Shown here: positions 1 to 9,252 of the stretch, piece by piece | How positions within the stretch are numbered: position 1 is the first letter of the stretch | Layout of the letters: every line of letters starts with the position of its first letter | NCBI GenBank assembly: GCA_037439685.1 | Contig: JBBIVO010000001.1 | Span: 22,500-86,499, forward strand | From: JAGTRB01 sp037439685 | GTDB taxonomy: Archaea; Thermoproteota; Bathyarchaeia; TCS64 | DNA length: 64,000 nucleotides | Direction: 5' to 3' | The notes under the pieces: model-generated | Database searches by the model: none | Told to the model about the DNA's origin: nothing | The model's input: the letters and a program-made list of their open reading frames with translations, nothing else | Translations under genes and position numbers: made by a program

Positions 1-902
1 GGGATCTCCCTCGGGGGCTGGGCCATAGTTAACCTCCTCACCCTCCCAGCCTCCAGCAGCTCCTCTACAGCCCTCTCCAGGCGGCTCCTCTCCATGAGCC
101 CCTCCAAGGTCTCGGGTATGGCCTGTGAGTCCATTATCCTCCGAGGCTCCCCTTGGAAGTCCTCGGTGGAGTATGTATATGGGGCGAGGTCGAGGAGGTG
201 GATCAGGTATTCCCCAGCGACGTCGAAGACCACAACGGCTATATCACCCGTCGCATCGAGCACCCTCCTTATGAGGTAGGATGCTAGGTTGGACTTTCCG
301 CATCCCGTGAAGCCGAAGAAGCCCGTGTGGTATCGGACCAGCTCTCCTATGTCGACCGTGAGGGGGAGGTTGAAGCCCTTGAGAACCCCGACCTCTGCTC
401 CCCCCTCTATGCAGAGGAACTCCCTCACGGTCTCCCTAGATAGGATGTGGGCCTCGCTCCCCACCAGGGGGGTGAGGTTTGAGCGTTCAAATACGATGCC
501 TCCTCCTTCAAGGTCCATCCTGTAGTCTGTTGGGACCGCGACGACATCTATCCAGGTCTCCTCGCTCCCCTCCCAGCTCCTGTCTATGGTCTCGAGGAAC
601 TCCCTTCTTATGACCTTGGGGACCGCGACGTCGACCCCAAGCATCTGGAAGTGCATGGGCCTGACATCCACGACCTCATATATGATGTAGGTCTCTCCAT
701 CTAGGGTGGGCCTTCTGAGGCCTATGAAGCTGGGCTCGTGGAGCCTGTCCAGCACGGGTATGCTGAACCTCGCCTCGACTATCGCCACCCTGCTGGTTAA
801 TGTCACCTCCCCCTCCCTTGTCCTAGATGTCCTCGTGGTAACCCTGTGGGCCCTAAGCCTCGCTGAGAACGCTCCTCCCATATCGTCGAATATCTCGTTC
901 AT
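1..902 (-). CDS. herA: HerA-family DNA translocase ATPase (3' end beyond window)
   Basis: About 300 codons of the N-terminal part are present; the rest lies outside the window. HerA is a hexameric DNA translocase that works with NurA, Mre11 and Rad50 in archaeal DNA end resection. Residues 1-160 would be the HAS-barrel region. A Walker A motif (GFTGCGKSN) sits near residues 196-204, followed by a VVFDVAGEY-like segment typical of the HerA/DUF87 P-loop family. The ATG at 902-900 overlaps the NurA stop codon (ATGA), so the two genes form an operon with likely translational coupling and nurA first. Family assignment is firm. Whether it is canonical HerA or a HerA-like paralogue cannot be judged without the C-terminus. 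Confidence 0.85.
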   Translation of the reverse strand, partial: MNEIFDDMGGAFSARLRAHRVTTRTSRTREGEVTLTSRVAIVEARFSIPVLDRLHEPSFIGLRRPTLDGETYIIYEVVDVRPMHFQMLGVDVAVPKVIRREFLETIDRSWEGSEETWIDVVAVPTDYRMDLEGGGIVFERSNLTPLVGSEAHILSRETVREFLCIEGGAEVGVLKGFNLPLTVDIGELVRYHTGFFGFTGCGKSNLASYLIRRVLDATGDIAVVVFDVAGEYLIHLLDLAPYTYSTEDFQGEPRRIMDSQAIPETLEGLMERSRLERAVEELLEAGRVRRLTMAQPPREI

Positions 903-2683
903 CTCTCTTCCACCTCCATGGCTTTCCTCTCCCTGACCCCCTCCGTCTCCCTCCTGATATCCCTGAACCTCCTAGCTATGGTGAAGATCTTCTGCCTCCT
1001 GGCTAGGGCTCCCAGCTCGAGGTCTGCCACCCCCCTGAGGAGGCCCTTCATCATCTTCACCTCTGCCTTCACCGCCTTATCAGCGAGGTATAGGAGCTGG
1101 TTGTGGCCCATCGCCTCCAGCACCTCTGGATTGTCGCATCTGGACAGGAGGAGGAGTATGGTGTTGTCTATGGGGTTCTCCGAACCCCCTTCCCAGTATG
1201 GATAGATCCTCGCCTGCTTCCCCCTATCTATGACCTCCAGCTCCACCGTGTATTCATCGTCGCCCTCTGGGTCGTAGAAGCGGTCGTATAGGAAGGTTGG
1301 AGACCTGACCTCGCTGTCACCCCTGAACTCCCTCAGCTGGAAGTATCCCCTGACGAACTGCCTCTCCATGGAGACCACCTCCCTAGCAGCCCTTAGGATC
1401 CCCTTCTCCCTATCCTCCATGAGGGTTGAGAAGCATGCGTCGTAGGTGAGGGTCCTCCAAGGGGCCCTGAAGGCCTCGGGATTCACGCTGCTCAGGATGG
1501 TTAGGAAGGCCCTGTCGTGTTTGAAGCTTGGAAGCCTCTCCTCTTCGGAGATCAAGCCTCTAGCCTTGGCGTAGGGGATGGCTGCCCTTATAAGGTCGGA
1601 TGATGAGGTGTCCTTCGCAATGCCCACGACCATCACCCCCCTCCTCAGGGCCTCCTCCCTCAGCATGTGGATCAGAATCGAGTTTATCGAGTTAAGGTCC
1701 AGCACGCTGAGCCAGGTCTCCCCATCATCCATCATCAGCGGATGCCCGGGAGAGCTGAAGACCCTCTCAACCATCATGTTGGCAGCATCCCTCACCCTGA
1801 GCCAGTAGTCCTTGACATGCCCTTGAAGCTCTAGATGGGGGTCCTCGCCCTTCAGGCTTTCCTCCACGAGGAGGTCCCCGCCAGATTCCCTGTGCATATC
1901 CCTTAGCCCCCTTATCAGGGCTCTTTTCAGCTCCTTTTCCACTCCAAGCTCCTCGAGGAGCTGGCTCACCCTCAACCCCTCGGAGCGCAGAAGCCTCTGG
2001 ATGGCGGCATAGGGGAGGTAGCGCCTCCTCTTAGGCACCCACCCCCTTCCACAGCCCAGCATCGAGGCTATTCTGAGGTCCAGGGCGGTGAGGGGGCCGT
2101 GAGAGGTCTCTAGGCCGAGAAGGGGGGATTTCCCCCTCAGGAGGAGGCTGAGGTCCCTAGAGAGGGGTGGATAGGTCCCAGATAGGGGCCTATCAAGGAG
2201 GAGGAGGCGCACCCCCTCATCCTCCACAGCCCTTAGGGCTAGGTATAACTCGGCCATTGTCATGAGGGCGAAGGGGACCCTCTCCGCCGCCCTCTCCGGA
2301 TCCTCCTCCGACGAGGGGCCGACCACGTGATAGAGGTCCTCAGCCCAGAGGGGGATGGAGGCGGATGCGGCTAGACGCCTATCCCTCTCTACGCCGTCGA
2401 GGTGGAAGAATATATCATCGCCAACGGTGAAGTCGCATCTAAACCCGGTTGCACATACATAGAAGAGGAGCATCTCGAGCAGCTCATCATAGTCCATCGA
2501 GCCGTCTATCCCAACAGCGGTATAATCTCCAGGCTCGAGCCGAATAGGCTTAGATTTACCTTCGCCCCCACATCTTACGCAGGGGGTGAAGCCCCCCCTC
2601 CCCGTGAGCTCCCTTATCCTCCTCCTCAGGAGGTCTGCAAGGATGGAGGTCTGCCTCCTAAGCCTCTCGGCGACGAGACTCAA
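899..2683 (-). CDS. nurA: NurA-domain 5'-3' nuclease
   Basis: Protein of 594 residues. NurA is the Mn-dependent nuclease that partners HerA to produce 3' overhangs at DNA breaks. The GIDGS motif (catalytic Asp about residue 60) and the later VVGIAKDTSSSDL block are characteristic of the NurA domain. It starts at a TTG; no in-frame ATG occurs before the catalytic motif, so the TTG is probably real. It is longer than many NurA proteins. A CxxC pair (Cys35, Cys38) precedes the catalytic motif and could bind a metal. Its stop codon overlaps the start of the HerA gene, which supports the assignment. Confidence 0.85.
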   Translation of the reverse strand: MSLVAERLRRQTSILADLLRRRIRELTGRGGFTPCVRCGGEGKSKPIRLEPGDYTAVGIDGSMDYDELLEMLLFYVCATGFRCDFTVGDDIFFHLDGVERDRRLAASASIPLWAEDLYHVVGPSSEEDPERAAERVPFALMTMAELYLALRAVEDEGVRLLLLDRPLSGTYPPLSRDLSLLLRGKSPLLGLETSHGPLTALDLRIASMLGCGRGWVPKRRRYLPYAAIQRLLRSEGLRVSQLLEELGVEKELKRALIRGLRDMHRESGGDLLVEESLKGEDPHLELQGHVKDYWLRVRDAANMMVERVFSSPGHPLMMDDGETWLSVLDLNSINSILIHMLREEALRRGVMVVGIAKDTSSSDLIRAAIPYAKARGLISEEERLPSFKHDRAFLTILSSVNPEAFRAPWRTLTYDACFSTLMEDREKGILRAAREVVSMERQFVRGYFQLREFRGDSEVRSPTFLYDRFYDPEGDDEYTVELEVIDRGKQARIYPYWEGGSENPIDNTILLLLSRCDNPEVLEAMGHNQLLYLADKAVKAEVKMMKGLLRGVADLELGALARRQKIFTIARRFRDIRRETEGVRERKAMEVEER

Positions 2684-2794
2684 CCCAAATCGAGATCAGA
2701 CACCGCATTGATAAACGTTTTAGAGATAGAGATCGACCTCTAACTTCAAATAGTAGATGAAATGAGGTTAGGGGTTCCCCGTGAAGGGAGTTAA

Positions 2795-3724
2795 TCATCT
2801 TTTTCTGACGATCGGGAGGGCCCTCTCCACCCCCCTTGTCAGGATAAGCCCCAGGATTATTGAGACCAGTGACTGGCCGAAGAGGTCTCTGAGGTAGGAG
2901 ACGACGGCCACGGGGTAACCCTTTATGAATATGTTGACGAAGAAGTAGACTGTTGACATCGTGAAGCCCGCCGCTGCTAGGATGGCCGCCTGGAGGAGGA
3001 GGCCCCTCCTACGGCCCAGCCCGGCTATGAAACCCTGAAGGCCATGGGCTAGAAGGGTCACAAACCAGCGGGGATAACCCACGAAGAGGTCTGCCACGAC
3101 AGGGCCAATTATACCGACTAGGCCTCCGACCTTTACGCCGAGGAGGAGGGCTGAGACGTAGATGGCTGTGTCCCCAATGTGGGTGTATCCTCCAGTTGGG
3201 GAGGGAAGCATGATGCCGGTTGTTCCCGTGAGGACGGCGGTCAGGGCCGAGAAGAGGGCTGTGAAGGCGGCCTCCATTGGGGTCATGAAGGGCCCACCTT
3301 CAACCTTCCTCCCTTTAACCCTTAGGCTTAGGAGGGCGAAGGAGGAGGCGATTATCAAGGCGGCCACCTCCACCCCCAGGCTGGGGATGGAGAGGGGGTA
3401 ACCGAGGAGATATGGGAGGGGCAGGATGAAGAGGGATAGGAGGGCTGAAAGGGAGGCTATGAAGGCCCCCCTCCTCAAATATCCCCTTAAGGCCTCAGCC
3501 CCAGCCCACGCCATAACGGCGGAGAAGAACGAGGGGAGGGTGAGATAGAGGGCCACCTTAACCCTATCGGGATCAGAGAGGCTGATCGAGGAGAGGAGGC
3601 TCTCCACCCCAAGGAAGCTAAGGATAAGGCCGGCCTGAAGGATGGCCCCCGAGAGCATAAGGAGGGCTGATGCCATCCCCAGGGTAGCCAATCCCCTAAG
3701 GATCCGCTCATCAGCCGACATCAA
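2795..3724 (-). CDS. ECF-type transporter S component (vitamin or precursor uptake)
   Basis: A 309-residue, highly hydrophobic protein with about nine predicted membrane segments. The C-terminal half contains a GGYTHIGDTAIYVSALLLG block and a following GPVVADL segment, typical of the DUF1393/riboflavin-thiamine-like family of energy-coupling-factor S components. The N-terminal 130 residues form an extra four-helix module of unknown role. S components capture a vitamin and dock with the EcfAAT energizing module; no Ecf ATPase lies nearby, so it would share a module encoded elsewhere. The substrate cannot be read from sequence. It is transcribed divergently from the creatininase-family gene, from an AT-rich promoter (about 3725-3760). 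Confidence 0.7.
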   Translation of the reverse strand: MMSADERILRGLATLGMASALLMLSGAILQAGLILSFLGVESLLSSISLSDPDRVKVALYLTLPSFFSAVMAWAGAEALRGYLRRGAFIASLSALLSLFILPLPYLLGYPLSIPSLGVEVAALIIASSFALLSLRVKGRKVEGGPFMTPMEAAFTALFSALTAVLTGTTGIMLPSPTGGYTHIGDTAIYVSALLLGVKVGGLVGIIGPVVADLFVGYPRWFVTLLAHGLQGFIAGLGRRRGLLLQAAILAAAGFTMSTVYFFVNIFIKGYPVAVVSYLRDLFGQSLVSIILGLILTRGVERALPIVRKR

Positions 3725-3836
3725 ATATTATAGTTCAAACTAATATATTAACCTGTTGGGGGAGGTCCCAGGACATCAGTGCAGATACGGCCCGCATGTT
3801 GATAACTTCCTTCCATTTATGGAGTTAATCCCTCAA

Positions 3837-3850
3837 GGTTAAATATACAA
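3837..3850 (+). promoter_or_regulatory. TATA-like promoter of the creatininase-family gene
   Basis: GGTTAAATATACAA begins 28 bases before the ATG at 3865. An archaeal TATA box places the transcription start about 25 bases downstream, so this spacing predicts a leaderless mRNA and supports the chosen start. Confidence 0.45.
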
Positions 3851-3864
3851 CGTGTCGATTTTCA

Positions 3865-4641
3865 ATGATACCCATGGTGCAGTTGGCCGAGGTCAACTGG
3901 AAGGATGCTGAGGAACTTTTCAAGAAAACCGATGTGGCCCTTATCCCGGTTGGGAGCACAGAGCAGCACGGACCCCACAACCCTCTTGGCACGGACCATC
4001 TCGTCGCTGGAGCATTGGGCAGGGTTATAGGCGAACGAACGGGCGTGGCAGTTCTCCCGACGATACCTGTTGGGGTCTCGGAGCATCACAGGCATTTTCC
4101 AGGAACCCTCTGGGTTCCGCCGAGGGCCTTCAGAGATTATGTTAAGTTTGTGGCCCTCTCAGCGGCTAGCCACGGGGCCAAGAAGATCATATTTATCAAT
4201 GGGCATGGGGGGAACACGGCCTCCCTTCTAGAGGTTGCGGGAGAGCTGAGGAGGGAGCATAAAATCTTCTCAGCGGTCATAATGGCCTTCCCCCCTGGGA
4301 TGGCAGGCCACGCAGGTTCTGAGGAGACCAGCGTAAACCTGTACTTCCATAAATGGCTTGTGAGGATGGATAGGGCTGTGGACACGAGACAAAAGGGGAT
4401 GTTGGGGCCCCTCAGGATGGAGGGGTTGGGCAGAGTTGGACCGGCCCAGTTCCCATGGGATACCATAGACCTCTCCGAGACGGGGGTCCTAGGAGCCGCG
4501 GGAGAGGAGATAGCCTCGACGAAGGCCTCGGAGGAGGAGGGGAGGAGGCTCATGGAGCCCTACATAGAGGCGGTCTGCAGATTCGTCGAGGAGCTGAAGG
4601 CGGCTAAGGTGGAAGAACTCCTCAGCAAAACCGGGAGATGA
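3865..4641 (+). CDS. Creatininase-family amidohydrolase
   Basis: Protein of 258 residues, normal length for the creatininase/MftE/ArfB superfamily of metal-dependent amide hydrolases. Metal ligands are visible in GSTEQHGPHNPLGTDH (Glu33, His35, Asp44), in INGHGGNT (about residue 113) and in GHAGSEETS (about Glu152). Family members cleave creatinine, formamidopyrimidine riboside or modified peptides; the substrate here is not apparent. The leaderless-type promoter supports the first ATG, though a second in-frame ATG lies three codons later. It stands alone between the ECF S component and the metal island. Confidence 0.85.
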   Translation: MIPMVQLAEVNWKDAEELFKKTDVALIPVGSTEQHGPHNPLGTDHLVAGALGRVIGERTGVAVLPTIPVGVSEHHRHFPGTLWVPPRAFRDYVKFVALSAASHGAKKIIFINGHGGNTASLLEVAGELRREHKIFSAVIMAFPPGMAGHAGSEETSVNLYFHKWLVRMDRAVDTRQKGMLGPLRMEGLGRVGPAQFPWDTIDLSETGVLGAAGEEIASTKASEEEGRRLMEPYIEAVCRFVEELKAAKVEELLSKTGR

Positions 4642-4869
4642 CAAAATTCGATGGGGACAGCCTCCTACCAATAGAGACCCAAATTCGAGACTGAAACGAT
4701 ATAGGTGGAGGAAGACATATCCTACATCGGCGGAGGCCTGTCCCATGGCTTGTGAAGGGATGAAAAGAGGGGAATAACCAGGTTCTTGTTATGGTGTTTC
4801 CCTTTTGGGGTCTGAGACCCCTCACCGCTTAAGGAATGTGATTTTCCCGTCAAGAATCGACAAATGCAG

Positions 4870-4890
4870 ATATATCTTTTAGAGATATAT
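4870..4890. promoter_or_regulatory. Inverted repeat upstream of the metal island
   Basis: ATATATCT, a 5-base spacer, then AGATATAT: a perfect 8-bp inverted repeat immediately before a TATA-like stretch (ATTTATATG, about 4889-4897) and 47 bases before the first gene of the copper-type island. Position and symmetry suit a repressor operator overlapping the core promoter. The PadR-like regulator at 9253 is a candidate binder (inference). AT-rich sequence makes chance symmetry easier. Confidence 0.4.
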
Positions 4891-4936
4891 TTATATGCGT
4901 CCGCGTGACTAAGAAAGTGGGAGTATGGGGGCTTAG

Positions 4937-5290
4937 ATGGGAATGCTCTGCTGCTTCGGGCTCTTCCTCGGCTATGCGGTGGGTTCCTGGCTGGGAGGGC
5001 CATGGACACTCATCGGCCCAGCTTCCGGCTTCATCATGGGATTCATCGGCGATATGAAGCTACTAAGGGGTCATGAGCCACACAGAGCTCCTGGAGGAGG
5101 ATACATGGGGCACGAAACTGATGAGAATAATGCAGAGGATCCCGTTTGCGGTATGCAGCTAGATACAACAGCAGCTAAATATAAAACTGATCTTCATGGG
5201 GAAACATACTACTTCTGCTCCTCGACATGCGAGTCTAAATTTAAGGAAAAACCAGAATTATATATAAGAGGGGGGAAAGACGTTGATTAA
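4937..5290 (+). CDS. Membrane-anchored YHS-domain metal protein
   Basis: 117 residues. The N-terminus has two hydrophobic stretches rich in Gly (about residues 3-20 and 22-38), followed by a His-containing linker and a YHS domain (about residues 69-110) with DPVCGM and YYFCSSTC. YHS domains are metal-binding modules associated with copper-type P1B ATPases and probably hand metal over to the pump or sense it. It is the first gene after the inverted repeat at 4870-4890 and lies 57 bases upstream of the CopA-type ATPase. A Cys pair at residues 5-6 could add metal ligands. Confidence 0.75.
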   Translation: MGMLCCFGLFLGYAVGSWLGGPWTLIGPASGFIMGFIGDMKLLRGHEPHRAPGGGYMGHETDENNAEDPVCGMQLDTTAAKYKTDLHGETYYFCSSTCESKFKEKPELYIRGGKDVD

Positions 5291-5347
5291 AACTTCTTTA
5301 TTGAACATAAAGGGACTATCTTTGTTCTGATGTGGTGGTGAATTAAA

Positions 5348-7819
5348 ATGACCAAAGAGAAAATATTAATAAGGATCGGTGGAATGCATTGTGCTTCATG
5401 TGCTCAAACAATAGAAAGGTATCTGGAAAAAGAAAGTGGGATAATAAATGCTGATGTTAACTTTGCAACTGAAAAAGCCCTAGTAGAATATGATCCAGAA
5501 AAGGTGAGTGTAAAAAGGATTGGTGATATAATTAGAGAGGCTGGATATGAACCAATAGGTATCTCAAAGGAGGGTGAAAAAACAAGAGAGATCAGTCTTA
5601 AGATTCGAGGCATGAGCTGCGCCTCCTGTGCAGCTGCCATAGAAAGGGCGATTAAACGGCTGGATGGTGTAAAGTCCGCAAATGTGAATCTCGCCACCGA
5701 GCGGGCTACCGTCGAGTACTTTCCAGAGCTGGTGTCAATACTGGACCTGCGAAGGGCCGTTCAAGAGGCTGGTTATGATGTGGAGTCCGAGGAGGAGGTG
5801 GACAGGTCTCTAGAGGAGATGAGCAAAGCTCGAGTGAGGATGCTCGTCGCCTGGGCCTTCACCATACCCATAATCTCATGGATGGCCCTCGAGATGTTCT
5901 TCGGCCTGATCTGGCCCAACGAGGAATTCTACAACCTGGGCCTCATCATCCTCGCAGCCCCAGTCCTCTTCTGGGCAGGGCTGCCCACCATCCAATCGGC
6001 CGTGAGGGCGGTTCTACACAAGACAGCGAACATGGACGTCCTCATATCGATGGGGACGATCATAGCCTTTCTCACCGGACCCCCGGGCTTCTTCACCTCC
6101 ATCCTAAACTACGCTGGAGTAGCCGCCATGCTCATGTCCTTCCATCTGACCGGAAGATATGTTGAGGCGAAGGCTAAGGGGAGGGCCTCACAGGCGATCA
6201 GGAGACTGCTGAAGCTTGAGGCGAAAGCCGCTAGGATCTTGGTTGATGGGGAGGAGAGGGAGGTCCCGATAGGGGAGGTGAAGGTCGGCGATATAATGAT
6301 CGTCCGTCCAGGTGAGAAGATACCCACGGACGGCGTGGTTATCGAAGGGGAGAGCTCGGTGGACGAGTCGATGGTTACCGGAGAGTCGATGCCGGTTCAG
6401 AAGAGGCCCGGCGATGAGGCCATAGGAGCGACGGTGAATCAGGATGGGCTTCTCAAAATAGAGGCCACAAGGGTTGGCAAGGACACCTTCATAGCGCAGG
6501 TCATAAAGATGGTCGAAGAATGCCAGGGGACCAAGGTGCCCATCCAGGAGTTCGCCGACAGGGTCACAGGATACTTCGTCCCCGCCGTGCTCTTGATAGC
6601 GTTATCGACCTTCATCCTATGGCTCGCCTTTCCAGATGGAATGTCGGCAGTGGCTAGAGGGGCGAGCGTGGTTCTACCATGGGTCGATTTGGACCAGGAT
6701 GTGATCATGCTCGCCATCTCGGCCGCCATCGCGACGCTCGTCATCGCATGCCCCTGTGCCCTTGGACTGGCGACGCCAACGGCGCTTATGGTGGGTACAG
6801 GCATGGGAGCGGATAATGGCATACTCATCCGAAAGGGTGAGGCGATCCAAACCATGAAGGAGGTAAAGGCGGTGATCTTCGACAAAACGGGAACCTTAAC
6901 GAAGGGAAGACCAGAGGTCACAGACGTCGTCCCCTTAGGATCAAATCCAAGTGGAGAAGATCAAGTACTCTATTATGCCGCAAGCGTTGAGCAAGGCTCT
7001 GAGCATCCCTTGGGCCAAGCCATAGTCAGAAAGGCAAAGGAGAGGGAGATAAAGCTGGATACTCCGGAATCGTTTAAGGCCATAAGGGGTGTTGGGGTGA
7101 AAGGATACATGAATGGTTCAGAGGTTCTTGTTGGAAAACCCTCTCTACTTGAATCTAAAGGAAATAGCCTCGAAGATGTGGAGATGAGATTCAAAGATTT
7201 GCAGGAGCAGGCGAAGACAGCGATGATGGTGGCCGTCGACGGAGAGATCGTTGGGATAATAGCAGTGGCTGACACGCTTAAGGATGACACCATCAGGGCG
7301 GTGAGGGAGATCGAGAGGATAGGGATGAAAACCGTCATGCTAACCGGCGACAACCGCAGAACCGCCGAGGCCATAGCGAGGCAGATAGGGATTAGCGACG
7401 TCTATGCGGAGGTCATGCCCGACCAGAAGGTGGAGGTCATCAAGCAGCTTCAGAGCAGGTACGGAATGGTGGCGATGGTTGGCGACGGAATAAACGACGC
7501 GCCAGCATTAACCCAAGCCAATGTTGGGGTTGCCATCGGAACCGGCACCGATATAGCAATAGAGGCAGGAGACGTAATCTTGGTTAGAGGAGACATCTCA
7601 AGCCTAGTCAGCGCAATAAAACTTTCAAGGGCAACCTTTAGTAAAATCAAGCAAAACCTCTTCTGGGCCTTCATCTACAACATAATAGCCATACCAGCAG
7701 CGATATTGGGCCTACTCCACCCGGTCATCGCCGAGCTATGCATGGCCACCAGCTCGATATCGGTTGTGACAAACTCCAACCTGCTAAGAAGAGCGAGGAT
7801 CCGCCCCTCATACTCCTGA
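5348..7819 (+). CDS. copA: CopA-type P1B heavy-metal (Cu+) exporting ATPase
   Basis: 823 residues, full length. It has two N-terminal heavy-metal-associated domains (GMHCASC, Cys15/Cys18; GMSCASC, about Cys91/Cys94), the membrane CPC metal site (ACPCALG, about residue 467), the phosphorylated Asp in DKTGT (about 512), the SEHPLGQ nucleotide-binding motif, TGDN (about 665) and GDGINDAP (about 712). CPC with Asn and Tyr in later helices is typical of the Cu+/Ag+ (P1B-1) class. Between two YHS proteins it forms a copper-detoxification unit. Base composition is patchy: codons before about 5600 and around 6930-7200 are AT-rich while the rest is GC-rich. Confidence 0.93.
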   Translation: MTKEKILIRIGGMHCASCAQTIERYLEKESGIINADVNFATEKALVEYDPEKVSVKRIGDIIREAGYEPIGISKEGEKTREISLKIRGMSCASCAAAIERAIKRLDGVKSANVNLATERATVEYFPELVSILDLRRAVQEAGYDVESEEEVDRSLEEMSKARVRMLVAWAFTIPIISWMALEMFFGLIWPNEEFYNLGLIILAAPVLFWAGLPTIQSAVRAVLHKTANMDVLISMGTIIAFLTGPPGFFTSILNYAGVAAMLMSFHLTGRYVEAKAKGRASQAIRRLLKLEAKAARILVDGEEREVPIGEVKVGDIMIVRPGEKIPTDGVVIEGESSVDESMVTGESMPVQKRPGDEAIGATVNQDGLLKIEATRVGKDTFIAQVIKMVEECQGTKVPIQEFADRVTGYFVPAVLLIALSTFILWLAFPDGMSAVARGASVVLPWVDLDQDVIMLAISAAIATLVIACPCALGLATPTALMVGTGMGADNGILIRKGEAIQTMKEVKAVIFDKTGTLTKGRPEVTDVVPLGSNPSGEDQVLYYAASVEQGSEHPLGQAIVRKAKEREIKLDTPESFKAIRGVGVKGYMNGSEVLVGKPSLLESKGNSLEDVEMRFKDLQEQAKTAMMVAVDGEIVGIIAVADTLKDDTIRAVREIERIGMKTVMLTGDNRRTAEAIARQIGISDVYAEVMPDQKVEVIKQLQSRYGMVAMVGDGINDAPALTQANVGVAIGTGTDIAIEAGDVILVRGDISSLVSAIKLSRATFSKIKQNLFWAFIYNIIAIPAAILGLLHPVIAELCMATSSISVVTNSNLLRRARIRPSYS

Positions 7820-7843
7820 AAATGTAAAGGAGGTGAGAAAAGA

Positions 7844-8002
7844 ATGGTGAAAGACCCGGTCTGCGGAATGGATGTCAACGAGAGAACAGCCAAATTCAAG
7901 TCTGAATATATGGGAAGAACCTACTACTTCTGCAGTGGATCATGCAAAGAGACCTTCGACAAAAATCCAGCAAAATATACAGGTAAACATATGGGGCACT
8001 GA
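7844..8002 (+). CDS. Small stand-alone YHS-domain protein
   Basis: A 52-residue protein that is a single YHS domain: DPVCGM near the N-terminus and YYFCSGSC in the middle, ending in a His-containing tail. A strong Shine-Dalgarno sequence (AAAGGAGGTGAG, 7826-7837) lies 7 bases before the ATG and 24 bases separate it from copA, so it is translated from the same operon. It is a probable cytosolic metal carrier or buffer for the ATPase. It closely resembles the YHS module of the 4937 gene without the membrane part. Confidence 0.82.
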   Translation: MVKDPVCGMDVNERTAKFKSEYMGRTYYFCSGSCKETFDKNPAKYTGKHMGH

Positions 8003-8413
8003 AGGTTCTAGCATCACATAATTATATCTTTTTCTTATCCACCATTTATAATTCCTCCTTATATAATCCCAAAATCACGGATTAAGAAGTATATTTACAT
8101 TTTGCTTCTAGACATGTTATCTTATGGTGTTGTTGTCTCCTCCGTTGATTAACTAACCAGCTAATAGGGCTCTGCAACCTGGGCGCCCTCCCGTATCTGT
8201 CACTGGTCTCGATCCCTCACCATCCTCCTCTTGAGCATAGCTCATCGCATGCCTAATTAAGCACCTTCGCCTAGAGCATCCGACCGCGTCGGGGACCCTC
8301 CCGCTGGTTCTATGGAGGACCTTACCCTTGAGCATCCATGAGGCCCAGTTAATAGTCAACTTTAAATATATCATTAAATAATATATAATTAGCCGATTTG
8401 GGAGGTGGATTGG
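8003..8413. other. Intergenic region within the metal island
   Basis: AT-rich DNA with T-rich runs (about 8026-8036) that could end the copA operon, then a GC-rich stretch (8150-8340) with no convincing gene on either strand, then an AT-rich promoter-like segment (TTTAAATATATCATTAAATA, about 8361-8380) just before the next small gene. Confidence 0.4.
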
Positions 8414-8533
8414 TTGGGCTGCTGCGGTCCGACCGGCCATGGAGGGCATGGGATGGGTAGCAGGAGGGGGTGGCTCGCCCTTCTAATCCTCGTGGCGGCT
8501 CTCTTCCTGCTGCTCCTCTCCTCAAGGGCCTGA
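8414..8533 (+). CDS. Tiny Cys/His-rich single-pass membrane protein
   Basis: About 39 residues from a TTG start preceded by GGGAGGT (8400-8406). The N-terminus is GCCGPTGHGGHGMG, with two Cys and two His, followed by a basic turn and one hydrophobic helix (LALLILVAALFLLLLSS). The combination suggests a membrane-bound metal-binding peptide. It sits between the copA operon and an ICMT-like gene; small membrane peptides near ICMT-like genes occur in bacterial metal-resistance loci, which supports a role here (inference). A GTG at 8405 in the same frame is an alternative start. Confidence 0.5.
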   Translation: MGCCGPTGHGGHGMGSRRGWLALLILVAALFLLLLSSRA

Positions 8534-8567
8534 GCGCTTTACATCGCCATCCTCTGGAGGGTTTATC

Positions 8568-9222
8568 GTGGGCCATCGGCACTTCGGCGATTGGGCCTCG
8601 ATGGTGGTCTGGATGGCCCTCTTTGGGGTATTTCTGGCCTTCCTCCCCTTCCATGGGAGAAGCCCTCGACGCCCTGCTAACATCTACCTCGCCTTCGTGG
8701 TGGCGTCTGCCTTCGAGATGTTCGGCATCCCCCTGAGCATGTACCTCATCACGTGGGCCCTGGGATTCACCCTGCCGGAGGGGCTGCTCTGGGGCCATAC
8801 ATTACAGCAGTACATAGGCTACTTGGCATGTACCTCGGATACTCCCTCAACATCGTTGGGGGAGCCCTGATACTTCTTGGATGGAGGGCGATATATGGGA
8901 GGGGGTGGGCCACCGATGTTGGGGGAGGGTCTTGGTCACCGATGGAATATACTCCCACATCCGCCACCCCCAGTATGTGGGGATCATCCTGATGGCCCTG
9001 GGCCTCCTAATCCACTGGGCGACCATCCCCCTCATCGTGATGTGGCCCATCCTGGTCATCCGATATATCACCCTGGCGAGGAGGGGGGAGAGGGAATTGG
9101 AGAGGGGGATCGGTGAGGAATACTTGAAGTATAAGGAGAGGGTGCCCATGTTCATACCATCGTTGAGGGGTGGGAGGCCTCCCTCAGAGGTGAGGGGCTT
9201 CACATCCAAACAATTTAATTAA
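8568..9222 (+). CDS. Isoprenylcysteine methyltransferase-like membrane protein, two frameshifts
   Basis: Three overlapping reading frames join into one protein of about 215 residues of the ICMT/NnrU-like membrane methyltransferase superfamily. Frame 1 (8568-8825) has two or three membrane helices, frame 2 (to about 8925) one helix, and frame 3 (to 9222) the signature GIYSHIRHPQYVG, which forms the SAM/substrate site, plus a last helix. Each shift is repaired by adding one G: in TTGG at 8825 and in GGGGG at about 8921-8925. Both lie in G runs, so sequencing error is as likely as decay. Such proteins are frequent in metal-resistance loci, function unknown. GTG start. Confidence 0.7.
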
Positions 9223-9252
9223 TATATCAGCCTTTGAAATGTGGGGCCCTGT

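Noticed and set aside
8349..8798. Long minus-strand frames opposite the ICMT-like gene and at 8153-8449
   Set aside because: They are antisense shadows of a GC-rich gene or lack any domain; no ribosome-binding site or conserved motif.
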